Program-made: the position numbers and the translations under genes
The notes under the pieces: model-generated
What the model was told of the DNA's origin: nothing
Database searches by the model: none
Seen by the model: the letters and a program-made list of their open reading frames with translations, nothing else
Source: RH-AL1 sp965249685
GTDB taxonomy: Bacteria; Pseudomonadota; Alphaproteobacteria; Rhizobiales; Beijerinckiaceae
NCBI GenBank assembly: GCA_965249685.1
Contig: CBDFMN010000003.1
Location: 2,604,001 to 2,668,000, forward strand
Direction: 5' to 3'
Length of the DNA: 64,000 bases
In this document: in pieces, positions 45,227-53,834 of the stretch
How the letters are laid out: the number at the start of each line of letters is the position of its first letter
Position numbering within the stretch: position 1 is the first letter of the stretch

Positions 45227-45736
45227 ATGGTCTCTCCCGTTCTCAAGGTCTGGCTGCGCGTACCCTGGCGAACCCGGATCGCCGCGGTTCTGATCGCGTG
45301 GGTGGCGGCGGAAGCGCTGATGCTTGCCCTTGTGGTGAAACTTGTCGGCGTTTCAGGCGCCCTGCTGCTCGGCCTGGGCACGAGCCTGCTCGGCGCGTCG
45401 ATGGTCAAGCGCCTCGGCCGCTCCGCCATCGGCAGCTTGCGGCGTGGCGCCGGCGCCGATGGCTTCAGCGTCTTACGGAGCGGGCAAGCGGTGGACGGCC
45501 TGCTGTCGGGGTTGGGTGCCGTGCTCCTGCTGCTGCCGGGCTTCCTCACGGACGCGCTGGGGCTTGGGCTGGCCGTCCCCGTCGTCCGCCGCGTGGTCGC
45601 AGGGCGGCTTCAGGGCGGCGCCCGCGGGCCAGGCGGCCAGCCCCGCGCGCCGCATGGCCCGACGCAGATCGACCTGGAGCCGGGCGATTGGCGCGCGGAC
45701 GACGAGGTCCGAGGTCGTCCGATGCCAAAGGTCTGA
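45227..45736 (+). CDS. fxsA: FxsA family membrane protein
   Basis: About 169 residues with two predicted spans. The FxsA signature is present: VPWRTRIAAVLIAWVAAEALML, GALLLGLGTSLLGASMVKR and a GLLSGLGAVLLLLPGFLTDALGLGLAVPVVRR segment, followed by an acidic polar tail. FxsA overexpression relieves F exclusion of phage T7, but the physiological role is unknown. Start at 45227 (ATG) preferred over a GTG at 45191; AGGAAG lies upstream. Followed by secB. Confidence 0.85.
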   Translation: MVSPVLKVWLRVPWRTRIAAVLIAWVAAEALMLALVVKLVGVSGALLLGLGTSLLGASMVKRLGRSAIGSLRRGAGADGFSVLRSGQAVDGLLSGLGAVLLLLPGFLTDALGLGLAVPVVRRVVAGRLQGGARGPGGQPRAPHGPTQIDLEPGDWRADDEVRGRPMPKV

Positions 45737-45831
45737 GCGGTCCCTCCGCGTCTTGTCGCTCCCCGGCAAGCATGCTACCCGCACCCCTCACACGACGCGC
45801 CCCGAAGCGGCGCGCACAGCGGGGCACGGCT

Positions 45832-46326
45832 ATGGCTGAGACGAACGGGAACGGCGGCGCCCCGGTAGCGGGCACGACACCGGGGCAACCCGCGTTGAAC
45901 GCCCTGGTGCAGTTCACCAAGGATTTCTCGTTCGAGAACCCGAATGCGCCGCGCTCGCTCGGGCCGCAGGACAAGCCGCCGAACATTTCCATTCAGGTCA
46001 ACGTCAACGCCAAGCAGCTCGCGGAGGCGGACTTCGAGGTGAACATCATGCTCGAAGGCTCGGCCGGCCAGGGCACGGAGACCCTGTTCAAGTTCGAGCT
46101 TGACTATGCCGGCATCTTCCGGCTGCAGAACATCCCAGCCGACAGCATGCATCCGATCGTCATGATCGAGTGCCCGCGGCTGCTGTTCCCCTTCGCCCGG
46201 CAGATCATCGCGGAGGCGGTGCGCGGCGGCGGCTTCCCGCCGCTCTACATCGACCCGATCGACTTCGCCGCCCTGTACCAGACCCGCATGGCGGAAGTCG
46301 CAAACACGAGCAACGCGCCTTCCTGA
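45832..46326 (+). CDS. secB: Protein-export chaperone SecB
   Basis: Tetrameric chaperone delivering preproteins to SecA. The 164-residue protein has the SecB core NALVQFTKDFSFENPNAP, ISIQVNVNAKQLAE, DFEVNIMLEGSA and the C-terminal IECPRLLFPFARQIIAEAVR signature followed by DPIDFAALYQTRMAEV. It starts about 95 bases after fxsA on the same strand and converges with dnaQ. Confidence 0.97.
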   Translation: MAETNGNGGAPVAGTTPGQPALNALVQFTKDFSFENPNAPRSLGPQDKPPNISIQVNVNAKQLAEADFEVNIMLEGSAGQGTETLFKFELDYAGIFRLQNIPADSMHPIVMIECPRLLFPFARQIIAEAVRGGGFPPLYIDPIDFAALYQTRMAEVANTSNAPS

Positions 46327-46336
46327 ACCGAACGGC

Positions 46337-46356
46337 GGCCGCGTTACCCCGCGGCC
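46337..46356. repeat. G+C stem between convergent secB and dnaQ
   Basis: GGCCGCG and CGCGGCC arms around a six-base loop, sitting at the junction of the two convergent genes. It has no U-tract; it may act as a weak bidirectional terminator. Confidence 0.4.
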
Positions 46357-47066
46357 AGGGTCTCCATGCCCGCTCCGGCATCCCGGTAGCGCACCCAGAT
46401 GGCAGCGTCGCCGAGCCCGGCGACGAAGGCGGCGTGGCGGGCGCGCTCCGCAGCGGTCGCGAGCGGCGGCAACGGCGTCGGGCGCGGCCCGCGCGGGGGT
46501 TGGTCGGTCCCGCTCCAGCCCCCCGAGCCGGCGCTGCCGAACACCAGCGCCGTCTGCCGACCGCCGGTCAGCTCGGCATAGACTTCCGCCAGGATCTCGG
46601 CGTCGAGCAGTGCCCCATGTCTGGTTCGCCGCGAATTATCGATGCCGTAGCGTTGGCAGAGGGCGTCGAGGCTGGCCGGCGCGCCCGGATGACGGCGGCG
46701 CGCCATCGACAGCGTGTCGACCATCCGCTCGCTCGACAGCGTCGGCCGTTCAAGCGCGGCAAGTTCCGCGTTGAGGAAGCGGAAGTCGAACTCGGCATTG
46801 TGGGCGACGAGCTTCGCGCCGGCGGTGAAGGCCAGGAAGGCATCGGCCACCGCCGCGAACACCGGCTTGCCCTGCAGCATGGCCGCCGTGATGCCGTGGA
46901 TGCGCAACGCGTCTTCCGGCATGTCGCGCTCGGGATCGATGTATTCGTGGAACGTCTTGCCCGTGGGGATGCCGTTCAGCAGCTCGACGCAGCCGATCTC
47001 GACGACGCGGTGACCGGCGGTAGGATCGAGGCCCGTGGTTTCCGTGTCGAAGACGATCTCACGCAC
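46344..47066 (-). CDS. dnaQ: DNA polymerase III epsilon subunit
   Basis: 3'-5' proofreading exonuclease. 240 residues from a GTG. The DEDDh motifs are REIVFDTETTGLD (ExoI: Asp7, Glu9), LVAHNAEFDFRFLNAEL (ExoII), and RTRHGALLDAEILAEVY with the catalytic His and Asp (ExoIII). The C-terminal half (GGRQTALVFGS onward) binds the polymerase alpha subunit. It begins eight bases inside the coaE 3' end as the last gene of a five-gene overlapping operon. Confidence 0.95.
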   Translation of the reverse strand: MREIVFDTETTGLDPTAGHRVVEIGCVELLNGIPTGKTFHEYIDPERDMPEDALRIHGITAAMLQGKPVFAAVADAFLAFTAGAKLVAHNAEFDFRFLNAELAALERPTLSSERMVDTLSMARRRHPGAPASLDALCQRYGIDNSRRTRHGALLDAEILAEVYAELTGGRQTALVFGSAGSGGWSGTDQPPRGPRPTPLPPLATAAERARHAAFVAGLGDAAIWVRYRDAGAGMETLAAG

Positions 47067-47658
47067 GGCACGTCCCCTGTCCGGTCAGGTCGGCGAGCAA
47101 GGCGCGGACCTGCCGCTCCACGCTCTCCAGTCCGCCGCCGGTCTCGATGATGATGTCGGCCCGCCGACGCTTCTCCGCGTCCGCCATCTGCCGGGCCACT
47201 ATGGCGTCAAACCGTGCCGGCGTCATGCCCGGACGGGCCAGCACGCGGGCCTTTTGCACCGTTTCGGAGGCGGTGACGAGCATCACCTTGTCGACCAGCG
47301 CCTCGCCGCCCGTCTCGTAGAGCAGCGGGATGTCGAGCACCACCACGGCGGCGCCAGCCTTCGTCGCGCCGGCGAGGAAAGCGGCCCGCGCGTCGCGAAC
47401 CAGCGGGTGGACGATGGCCTCCAGAGCGCGCAGCGCCTCGGCATCGTCCAGCACGGCGCGGCCAAGCTGGGCCCGGTCCACGCGCCCGTCCCGCACCGCG
47501 TCGGGAAAGCGGGCCGCTACCAGCGACGCCGCCGGCCCGGCATAGAGGTCATGCACGGTCGCGTCCGCATCGAACACCGGCACGCCTTCCGCCCGGAAGA
47601 AACCGGCCGTGGTGCTCTTGCCCATGCCGATCGAGCCGGTGAGACCTAGCACGATCAT
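47059..47658 (-). CDS. coaE: Dephospho-CoA kinase
   Basis: Last enzyme of coenzyme A synthesis. 199 residues, P-loop MIVLGLTGSIGMGKSTTAGFF, DADATVHDLY and VLDIPLLYETGGEALVD, then ETVQKARVLARPGM. The four-base overlap with aroE and the eight-base overlap with dnaQ make it part of one translationally coupled series. Confidence 0.96.
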   Translation of the reverse strand: MIVLGLTGSIGMGKSTTAGFFRAEGVPVFDADATVHDLYAGPAASLVAARFPDAVRDGRVDRAQLGRAVLDDAEALRALEAIVHPLVRDARAAFLAGATKAGAAVVVLDIPLLYETGGEALVDKVMLVTASETVQKARVLARPGMTPARFDAIVARQMADAEKRRRADIIIETGGGLESVERQVRALLADLTGQGTCRA

Positions 47659-48503
47659 AGGCCAGCCGCGATGTCGGCCTCGACGGCGGCGCGCAGGCCG
47701 GCGGTGACGGACGGCCGGGTGCCGAACCAGCGCTCGAAACCCGGCACCGCCTGGTGCAGCAGCATACCGAGGCCGCCGACGGTGCGCAGCCCCCGGGCAG
47801 CGGCCGCGCGCAGGAGCGGCGTCTCGCGGGGGACATAGACGATATCGTTGACCACCGCGTGACTTGGAAGCGCTTTGATCGAGAACGCTAGGTCTGGATG
47901 CCCGGTCATGCCGGCCGGCGTGGTGTTGACGAGAAGATCGGCCGAGGCCGACGCCTTCAGCGCCTCGGCCCAGGTGCCGGCTTGGCTGGCGGGCGGGCTG
48001 CCGATCGAGCGGATCAGGTCGGCCGCACGTCCGGGCGAACGGTTCGCCACGGTGATCCGCGAGAAGCCCCGAGTCACCAGCGCATCGACGATCGCCCGCG
48101 CCGCGCCCCCCGCGCCGAGGACGACGGCCTCCCCCCGCCGCACGCCCCAGCCCGGCGCTTCCTCGTCGAGAGCCGCGAGGAAACCGGTCCCGTCCGTGTT
48201 GTCGCCGCACAGCGCGCCGGCGGCATCGACCCAGAACGTGTTGACGGCGCCCAGCCGCGCGGCCGTCGGCGTCAGGTGTCGGCACCGGTGGCGCACACCT
48301 TCCTTATGGGGAATGGTCGCGTTGCCTCCCTTCATCCCCTCGGCGCGGAGGCCGGTCAGGAAAGCGCCGAGGTTCTCCGGCGCGACCGCCCTCTTCGCGT
48401 AGGAGCCGGAACGCTCATAGTGCCCGAGCCAATAATTGTGGATGAGCGGCGAGCGCGAATGCGCGACCGGCCAGCCGATGATGCAGGCGCGCGGTCCGCT
48501 CAT
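47655..48503 (-). CDS. aroE: Shikimate dehydrogenase
   Basis: NADP-dependent reductase of the shikimate pathway. 282 residues with the substrate-binding GWPVAHSRSPLIHNYWL, the catalytic Lys/Asp region EGMKGGNATIPHKEGV and GAVNT, DNTDGTGFLAAL, and the nucleotide-binding VVLGAGGAARAIVDAL followed by VANRSPGRAADL. Four-base overlaps tie it to maf upstream and coaE downstream. Confidence 0.97.
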   Translation of the reverse strand: MSGPRACIIGWPVAHSRSPLIHNYWLGHYERSGSYAKRAVAPENLGAFLTGLRAEGMKGGNATIPHKEGVRHRCRHLTPTAARLGAVNTFWVDAAGALCGDNTDGTGFLAALDEEAPGWGVRRGEAVVLGAGGAARAIVDALVTRGFSRITVANRSPGRAADLIRSIGSPPASQAGTWAEALKASASADLLVNTTPAGMTGHPDLAFSIKALPSHAVVNDIVYVPRETPLLRAAAARGLRTVGGLGMLLHQAVPGFERWFGTRPSVTAGLRAAVEADIAAGL

Positions 48504-49117
48504 GCCGCCAGACTCCCGACCTCGCGCAGCAACCGCAGGAGCGGCAGCATGGGCAACCCGAGGATCGTCGAATGCTCCCCTTCGATGCGTTCGAACAGGT
48601 GGATGCCGAGCCCTTCCACCGCATAGGCGCCGACGCTCTGCAGCGCGGTGTCGCGCGCGAGGTCGATGTAGGTCTCGATGAACGCCGGCGTAAGGGCGCG
48701 GCAGGTGAGGCGCGCCTCCGCCGCTCCCTCCGCCACCGCAACGCCGTCGCGCGCGAGGCAGAGAGCCGCGTGCAGCACATGGACCCGGCCGGACATGGCG
48801 GCGAGTCGGGCGCGCGCGGCTGCCAAGTCGAGCGGCTTGGTCAGGATGGTCTCGCCCAACGCGAGCGTCTGGTCCGCGCCGAGGACAAGCCGTCCCGGCT
48901 GCCGGACGCTGGCGGCCAGCGCTTTCTGGCGCGCGAGATGCTGCGCGATGGCAGCCGCACTGGCACCCGCGCGGCGCAGCGGCGCCTCAACGTCGCGCTC
49001 GTCGACCTGCGCGTCCATCGCCTCGAACGGGATGCCCGAGGCGGCAAGCAGCGCCCGGCGCGCCTGGCTCTTGGAAGCGAGTATGAGGGGGCGGTCGGCG
49101 AGCCACAGCGCCGTCAC
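48500..49117 (-). CDS. Maf-family nucleoside triphosphate pyrophosphatase
   Basis: House-cleaning pyrophosphatase for modified NTPs. 205 residues from a GTG overlapping the ppsR stop (GTGA). The Maf signature appears as LILASKSQARRALLAASG near the start, the VDERDVEA segment, the GADQTLALGETILTKPLDLA loop and AVEGLGIHLFERIEGEHSTILGLP at the C-terminus. The usual alphaproteobacterial order ppsR-maf-aroE-coaE-dnaQ is complete. Confidence 0.94.
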   Translation of the reverse strand: MTALWLADRPLILASKSQARRALLAASGIPFEAMDAQVDERDVEAPLRRAGASAAAIAQHLARQKALAASVRQPGRLVLGADQTLALGETILTKPLDLAAARARLAAMSGRVHVLHAALCLARDGVAVAEGAAEARLTCRALTPAFIETYIDLARDTALQSVGAYAVEGLGIHLFERIEGEHSTILGLPMLPLLRLLREVGSLAA

Positions 49118-49947
49118 GATTGCACGATGAACTTCTGCCGATGTCCGCGGTAGAGGTCGATGATCGCCGCCGCGGTCTCCTCGATGGAGCGCCGCGTCAC
49201 GTCGATCGTCGGCCAACCCTGCCGTTCGAAGAAGCGGCGCGAGGCGCCGACCTCCTCCGTGACCCGCGTGCGGTCGACGTAGTCGGACGCCTCGTCCGCC
49301 TTCAGAGTGAGAAGGCGGTTCTGACGGATCTGGATGATGCGCTCCGGCGTGGCGAGCAGTCCCACCATCAGCGGGTTCTTCAGGCCCAGGATTGCCGGCG
49401 GCAGGGGTACGTCGGGCACCATCGGGATGTTGGCGGTCTTCACCCCGCGGTTGGCGAGATAGATGCTCGTCGGTGTCTTGGACGTCCGGCTCACGCCAAT
49501 GAGGACGACGTCGGCTTCCTCGTAATTATCGACGTTCATCCCGTCGTCGTGGACCAGCGTGAAGTTGAGCGCATCGATGCGGCGGAAATAATCCGCGTTG
49601 AGGATGTGCTGGGCTCCCGCGCGCGGTGTCGCCGACGTCCCGATGTAGGATTGGAAGAAGTTGAGGATCGGTCCCAGGATGGAGAGCGTCGGCGCGCCGC
49701 AGGCCCGGCACGCCTCTTCCAGCCGGGCGCTGTGGCTCGGCTCGACCAGCGTGTAGAGCACCATGCCGGGCGCGGTCTGAATCTCCGCGATCGCTTTCTC
49801 GAGCTGCGCTTCGGTGCGGACGAGAGGGTAGATGTGCTCGATGGAGGACACCCCCTGGTACTGCGCGGCGGCCGCGCGGCTGACCGCGATCAGCGTCTCG
49901 CCCGTGGCGTCCGAGATCAGATGAAGATGGAAATAATTGCGTTTCAA
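49114..49947 (-). CDS. Putative pyruvate phosphate dikinase/PEP synthase regulatory protein
   Basis: A 277-residue DUF299-family bifunctional kinase/pyrophosphorylase that in characterised members controls pyruvate, phosphate dikinase or PEP synthase by ADP-dependent phosphorylation. Signatures: YFHLHLISDATGETL, an ATP-binding-like stretch, ADVVLIGVSRTSKTPTSIYLANRGVKTAN and the final DVTRRSIEETAAAII. In alphaproteobacteria this gene is the constant left neighbour of oriC, opposite hemE. First gene of the ppsR-maf-aroE-coaE-dnaQ operon. Confidence 0.9.
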   Translation of the reverse strand: MKRNYFHLHLISDATGETLIAVSRAAAAQYQGVSSIEHIYPLVRTEAQLEKAIAEIQTAPGMVLYTLVEPSHSARLEEACRACGAPTLSILGPILNFFQSYIGTSATPRAGAQHILNADYFRRIDALNFTLVHDDGMNVDNYEEADVVLIGVSRTSKTPTSIYLANRGVKTANIPMVPDVPLPPAILGLKNPLMVGLLATPERIIQIRQNRLLTLKADEASDYVDRTRVTEEVGASRRFFERQGWPTIDVTRRSIEETAAAIIDLYRGHRQKFIVQS

Positions 49948-50330
49948 CGCGTTGCTCGGCGGTTAGGAGAAGGGCCGTCCAACTGGGAAAACCTGGGGAC
50001 CGCTGGGGACAAACTGGCCCTTGGTCGCCTGGTCGTCAACGCGGGCGGAAAACCGCCGCCTTCCATCAACAGGCGCGGCGACGGGTAGCGGTCCTGTCCC
50101 GCGGCGGGAACAGCGTTAACAACTCGTCAACGCGGGGGGAGACGTGCCGGTAGGGTGACGAGCGCCTTGAATTTGCTTGCCGACTCGCGCCGCGCCTTGC
50201 TTTGTCCCAGCCTGTGCATAAGACTCGCGGATGCATGGAGGCCGGCGCTCCTGTGCGCGGCATGGTGCGGGCACACCTAGGACCCCAAGAAGACTTAACA
50301 GGAAGAGTCTTTAAAAAGGATTGATAGGAT
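49948..50330. other. oriC: Candidate chromosomal replication origin (oriC)
   Basis: The gap between the divergent ppsR-type and hemE genes, the location of oriC in Caulobacter and other alphaproteobacteria. Seen here: a DnaA box TTATGCACA (minus strand, 50213-50221); a 13-bp direct repeat TCGTCAACGCGGG at 50033-50045 and 50124-50136; two CTGGGGAC copies exactly 10 bp apart (49993, 50003); an AAGACT/AGTCTT inverted repeat near 50290; and an AT-rich end (50310-50330) next to hemE with GGATTGAT and GGATTTGAT that could be the unwinding element. No canonical CtrA TTAA-N7-TTAA site was found. Genes read mostly outward from here on both sides. Confidence 0.75.
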
Positions 50331-51380
50331 TTGATCGAGGACACGCGGTCGGCGAAGCCCAAGTTTCTGCGCGCGCTGTCGGGCGAAGCGGTCTGGCCTC
50401 CACCGCTGTGGCTGATGCGCCAGGCCGGCCGCTACCTGCCGGAATACCGAGCCATTCGCGCGCAGGCGCCTTCCTTTCTCGGGTTCTGCTACGACCCGAA
50501 GACGACGGTCGAAGCGACGTTGCAGCCGATCCGCCGCTTCGGCTTCGACGCGGCCATCCTCTTCAGCGACATCCTCGTCGTGCCCGATGCGCTGGGTCAG
50601 CCGGTGAGCTTCGAGGTGGGCGAAGGGCCCCGGCTGGCTCCGATCATCGACGAGGTCGGCCTGTCGCGCCTGCGCGAGACGATCGACCTCGAACGGCTCG
50701 CCCCGGTGTTCGAGACAGTCAGCCGTCTTAAACAGGACCTGCCGCGCGATACGCCGCTGATCGGCTTCTGCGGGGCGCCCTGGACGGTGGCGAGCTACAT
50801 GATCGCCGGCCGCGGCACCCCGGACCAGGCGCCGGCACGTCTCTTCGCCTACAGGCACCCGCCGCTGTTCGGCCGCATCATCGACCGGTTGGTCCGTGCC
50901 TCGATCGCCTACCTGAACCGGCAGATCGACGCCGGTGTCGATGCGGTGCAGATCTTCGACACCTGGGCCGGCGTCCTGCCGGCGGGCGAGTTCGACCGCT
51001 GGTGCGTCTCGCCCATCGCCGCGGTCGTCGCCGGCGTCAAGGCGCGCCATCCCGCCATCCCGATCATCGTCTTCGCGCGGGGTGCCGGGCCGCGACTGGT
51101 GGAGCTGAAGGACGCGACCGATGCCGACGCGCTCGGGCTCGACACGGCGGTCGACCCGCATTGGGCGGCGGGCCTGCCGAAGACGACGGTGCTGCAGGGC
51201 AACCTCGACCCGCTCGCCCTGATCGCCGGCGGCGCGGCCCTCGAAGAGGCGGTCACCCGTATCCTCGCGGCATTCCGCCACCGGCCGCACATCTTCAACC
51301 TCGGTCATGGTATCCTGCCGGAGACGCCGATCGCCCATGTCGAGCGGCTGGTCGAACTCGTCCGCCGCGACCATCCCTGA
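50331..51380 (+). CDS. hemE: Uroporphyrinogen decarboxylase
   Basis: Converts uroporphyrinogen III to coproporphyrinogen III in haem synthesis. 349 residues. The substrate-binding opening PPLWLMRQAGRYLPEYRAIR, FDAAILFSDILVVPDALG with the catalytic Asp, FCGAPWTVASYMI and the C-terminal FNLGHGILPETP are all conserved. A TTG at 50331 is the start; no better ATG precedes the conserved core, and GGAT lies just upstream. HemE borders oriC in most alphaproteobacteria. hemJ follows six bases later. Confidence 0.95.
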   Translation: MIEDTRSAKPKFLRALSGEAVWPPPLWLMRQAGRYLPEYRAIRAQAPSFLGFCYDPKTTVEATLQPIRRFGFDAAILFSDILVVPDALGQPVSFEVGEGPRLAPIIDEVGLSRLRETIDLERLAPVFETVSRLKQDLPRDTPLIGFCGAPWTVASYMIAGRGTPDQAPARLFAYRHPPLFGRIIDRLVRASIAYLNRQIDAGVDAVQIFDTWAGVLPAGEFDRWCVSPIAAVVAGVKARHPAIPIIVFARGAGPRLVELKDATDADALGLDTAVDPHWAAGLPKTTVLQGNLDPLALIAGGAALEEAVTRILAAFRHRPHIFNLGHGILPETPIAHVERLVELVRRDHP

Positions 51381-51386
51381 GGATTG

Positions 51387-51812
51387 ATGACCTATCTCTG
51401 GATCAAAGCCCTGCACGTGCTCGCGGTCATCTCATGGATGGTGGGCATGCTCTACCTGCCGCGCCTCTTCGTCTACCATGTCGCGGCACCCTCGGGTTCG
51501 CCGCAGGCGGCGACGTTCGAAATCATGGAGAAGCGGCTGCAGCGGTTCATTATGCTGCCCGCTCTCCTCGTCACCTGGGTTAGCGGTCTCGTGCTCGCCA
51601 GCCAAGGCGGCTGGTGGACCGCTGGCTGGCTGCACGGCAAGCTCGGGTTGGTGCTGCTGCTCACCGGTCTGCACGGCTATCTGGCCGCCGAACGCAAGCG
51701 ACTGGCGGCTGGCACCAGCCGGCGCGACGCCCGGTTCTTCCGGGTCGTCAACGAGGTCCCCACGGTGCTGCTGATAGGCATCGTCGTTCTGGTGATCGTG
51801 AAACCGTTCTGA
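51387..51812 (+). CDS. hemJ: Protoporphyrinogen oxidase HemJ
   Basis: Inner-membrane enzyme of haem synthesis. 141 residues with four or five predicted spans and the HemJ opening YLWIKALHVLAVISWMVGMLYLPRLFVYHV, whose conserved histidine binds haem, and the later LHGKLGLVLLLTGLHGYLA. It begins six bases after hemE; TTG at 51384 is an alternative start. The order hemE-hemJ-rho is the usual alphaproteobacterial one. Confidence 0.92.
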   Translation: MTYLWIKALHVLAVISWMVGMLYLPRLFVYHVAAPSGSPQAATFEIMEKRLQRFIMLPALLVTWVSGLVLASQGGWWTAGWLHGKLGLVLLLTGLHGYLAAERKRLAAGTSRRDARFFRVVNEVPTVLLIGIVVLVIVKPF

Positions 51813-52027
51813 GGCCACGCATTCGCGGCGCAACAGCTCCGAGATCAGGGACTTGGCGCGATGTGGCGCGACCTGGTGTCCGGCGACCGACCCCATTGCC
51901 ACAACGTCCGCGAGGCCGTAGAAGCAAGATCCCTCCCGTTCGGCCAAGCCTGTGAGCGGCGCGTCAGCCCGTATTCCGGCTCTAAGTCCGACGAACAGCC
52001 TGCTCTGGCTTTTCCAAGAAGTAGATC

Positions 52028-53383
52028 ATGTCTGACCAGACCGCGTTTCCAGACAGTGCTATGTCCGACGTTCCGGCGCTTTCCACAGACCTTCTCGCCG
52101 AGGTGCCTACCACCGTCAGCGAGATCAAGCTCGCCGATTTGAAGGACCGCTCGCCGACCGAGCTCCTTGCCTTCGCGGAAGAATACGAGGTCGAGAACGC
52201 CTCGACCATGCGCAAGCAGGAGTTGATGTTCGCCATCCTCAAGCAGCTGGCGAGCCGCGAGATCGAAATCATCGGCGTCGGCGTCATCGAGGTCCTGCTG
52301 GACGGCTTCGGCTTCCTCCGCTCGGCGGACGCGAACTATCTCGCCGGCCCGGACGACATCTACGTCTCGCCCACCCAGATCCGCCGCTTCGGCCTGCGCA
52401 CCGGCGACACCGTGGAGGGGCTGATCCGCTCGCCCAAGGAAGGCGAGCGCTATTTCGCCCTCCTCAAGGTCAACACGATCAATTTCGAGGATCCGGAAAA
52501 AGTTCGGCACAAGGTCAACTTCGACAACCTGACGCCACTCTATCCCGATCGCCGTCTGAAGCTGGAGATCGAGGATCCGACGCGCAAGGACCTGTCGAAC
52601 CGCGTCATCGACATCGTCGCCCCGATCGGCTTTGGCCAGCGCGCGCTCATCGTCGCGCCGCCCCGCACGGGCAAGACCGTGCTGCTGCAGAACATCGCGC
52701 AGTCGATCTCCGCCAACCACCCGACCGCCTATCTCATCGTCCTGCTCATCGACGAGCGGCCGGAGGAGGTGACGGACATGCAACGCTCGGTGAAGGGCGA
52801 GGTGGTCTCCTCCACCTTCGACGAACCGGCGACGCGCCACGTGGCGGTTGCCGAAATGGTCATCGAGAAGGCCAAGCGCCTGGTCGAGCACGGCCGCGAC
52901 GTGATCATCCTGCTGGATTCCATCACCCGCCTCGGGCGCGCCTACAACACCACCGTCCCGTCGTCCGGCAAGGTGCTCACCGGTGGCGTCGACGCCAACG
53001 CCCTGCAACGGCCGAAGCGGTTCTTCGGCGCCGCCCGCAACATCGAGGAGGGCGGCTCGCTCACCATCATCGCGACCGCACTGATCGACACCGGCTCGCG
53101 CATGGACGAGGTGATCTTCGAGGAGTTCAAGGGCACCGGCAATTCCGAGATCATCCTCGACCGCAAGGTGGCGGACAAGCGGACCTTCCCTGCGCTCGAC
53201 ATCACCCGCTCCGGCACCCGCAAGGAGGAACTGCTCGTCCCAGCCGACATCCTCAAGAAGATGTACGTGCTGCGCCGCATCCTCAACCCTATGGGCACCA
53301 TCGACGGCGTCGAGTTCCTGCTCGGCAAGCTGCGCGAGACGCCAAAGGGCAACGCGACCTTCTTCGAGTCGATGAACACCTGA
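52028..53383 (+). CDS. rho: Transcription termination factor Rho
   Basis: Hexameric RNA helicase ending untranslated transcription. 451 residues: an N-terminal variable helix bundle, RNA-binding domain with LDGFGFLRSADANYLAGPDDIYVSPTQIRRFGLR, Walker A APPRTGKTVLLQNIA, DERPEEVTDM, the Q-loop region and R-loop VLTGGVDANALQRPKRFFGAARNIEEGGSLTIIATALI. The 215-base leader from the hemJ stop has no gene and could mediate autogenous control. Third gene of the hemE-hemJ-rho group; the following gene is convergent. Confidence 0.97.
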   Translation: MSDQTAFPDSAMSDVPALSTDLLAEVPTTVSEIKLADLKDRSPTELLAFAEEYEVENASTMRKQELMFAILKQLASREIEIIGVGVIEVLLDGFGFLRSADANYLAGPDDIYVSPTQIRRFGLRTGDTVEGLIRSPKEGERYFALLKVNTINFEDPEKVRHKVNFDNLTPLYPDRRLKLEIEDPTRKDLSNRVIDIVAPIGFGQRALIVAPPRTGKTVLLQNIAQSISANHPTAYLIVLLIDERPEEVTDMQRSVKGEVVSSTFDEPATRHVAVAEMVIEKAKRLVEHGRDVIILLDSITRLGRAYNTTVPSSGKVLTGGVDANALQRPKRFFGAARNIEEGGSLTIIATALIDTGSRMDEVIFEEFKGTGNSEIILDRKVADKRTFPALDITRSGTRKEELLVPADILKKMYVLRRILNPMGTIDGVEFLLGKLRETPKGNATFFESMNT

Positions 53384-53396
53384 GCGGTCTTACGGT

Positions 53397-53413
53397 GACG
53401 TCGCGGCGACGTC
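53397..53413. repeat. 17-bp perfect palindrome after rho
   Basis: GACGTCGC-G-GCGACGTC in the gap between rho and the convergent small secreted-protein gene. It could form a terminator stem but has no U-tract. Confidence 0.5.
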
Positions 53414-53462
53414 GCGACCGTCGGCATCCGGTCGAGGCCGGGGCAGAGCCAGGCAAAGGCGC

Positions 53463-53708
53463 CTATTGGCAAACCTGCCGCTGCAGCGTCATGTCCTGCG
53501 CGCATTTCTTGATGCAGCCGAACAGGATGTTGTTGTTGGGGTCGCCGATGTCGGTCGCGGCAACCGCGCGGCCGCGGCATTCCTCGCCGCAAATCTTGAT
53601 CCGCTGGCTCATCTCGCGCTTGCAGGCTTCGTCCGCGGCCTTCGCGGGACCGGAGAGAAGCAAGGCGACCGCGGTCGCGAGGACGAAAGCCAGCCGTTCA
53701 GAACCCAT
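53463..53708 (-). CDS. Secreted six-cysteine hairpin-like protein
   Basis: An 81-residue exported protein of unknown function. A signal peptide (MGSERLAFVLATAVALLLSG... to KAA) is followed by a short mature domain with exactly six cysteines in a mirror-symmetric pattern C-X10-C-X3-C-X20-C-X3-C-X10-C. The two CX3C pairs on predicted helices suggest a disulfide-linked helical hairpin like the twin-CX3C or CHCH folds; that is a structural guess. A TTG two codons earlier is an alternative start. It converges with rho and is read toward it; cobT lies behind it on the same strand. Confidence 0.7.
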   Translation of the reverse strand: MGSERLAFVLATAVALLLSGPAKAADEACKREMSQRIKICGEECRGRAVAATDIGDPNNNILFGCIKKCAQDMTLQRQVCQ

Positions 53709-53834
53709 CGTCAAGCTCGTCTCATGATCGCCAAAGCGCAGAATTAGCCGAGCGCCCCGCGCGACACACCCCCGACTTCCAGCCGGACACCCGCGGCATG
53801 AAGACCGAACGCTCCGCCGCTTTCTGCCTGGACG

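Noticed and set aside
50295..50314. CtrA-like TTAA pair in the origin region
   Set aside because: Spacing is 12 bases rather than the required 7, so it does not meet the consensus.
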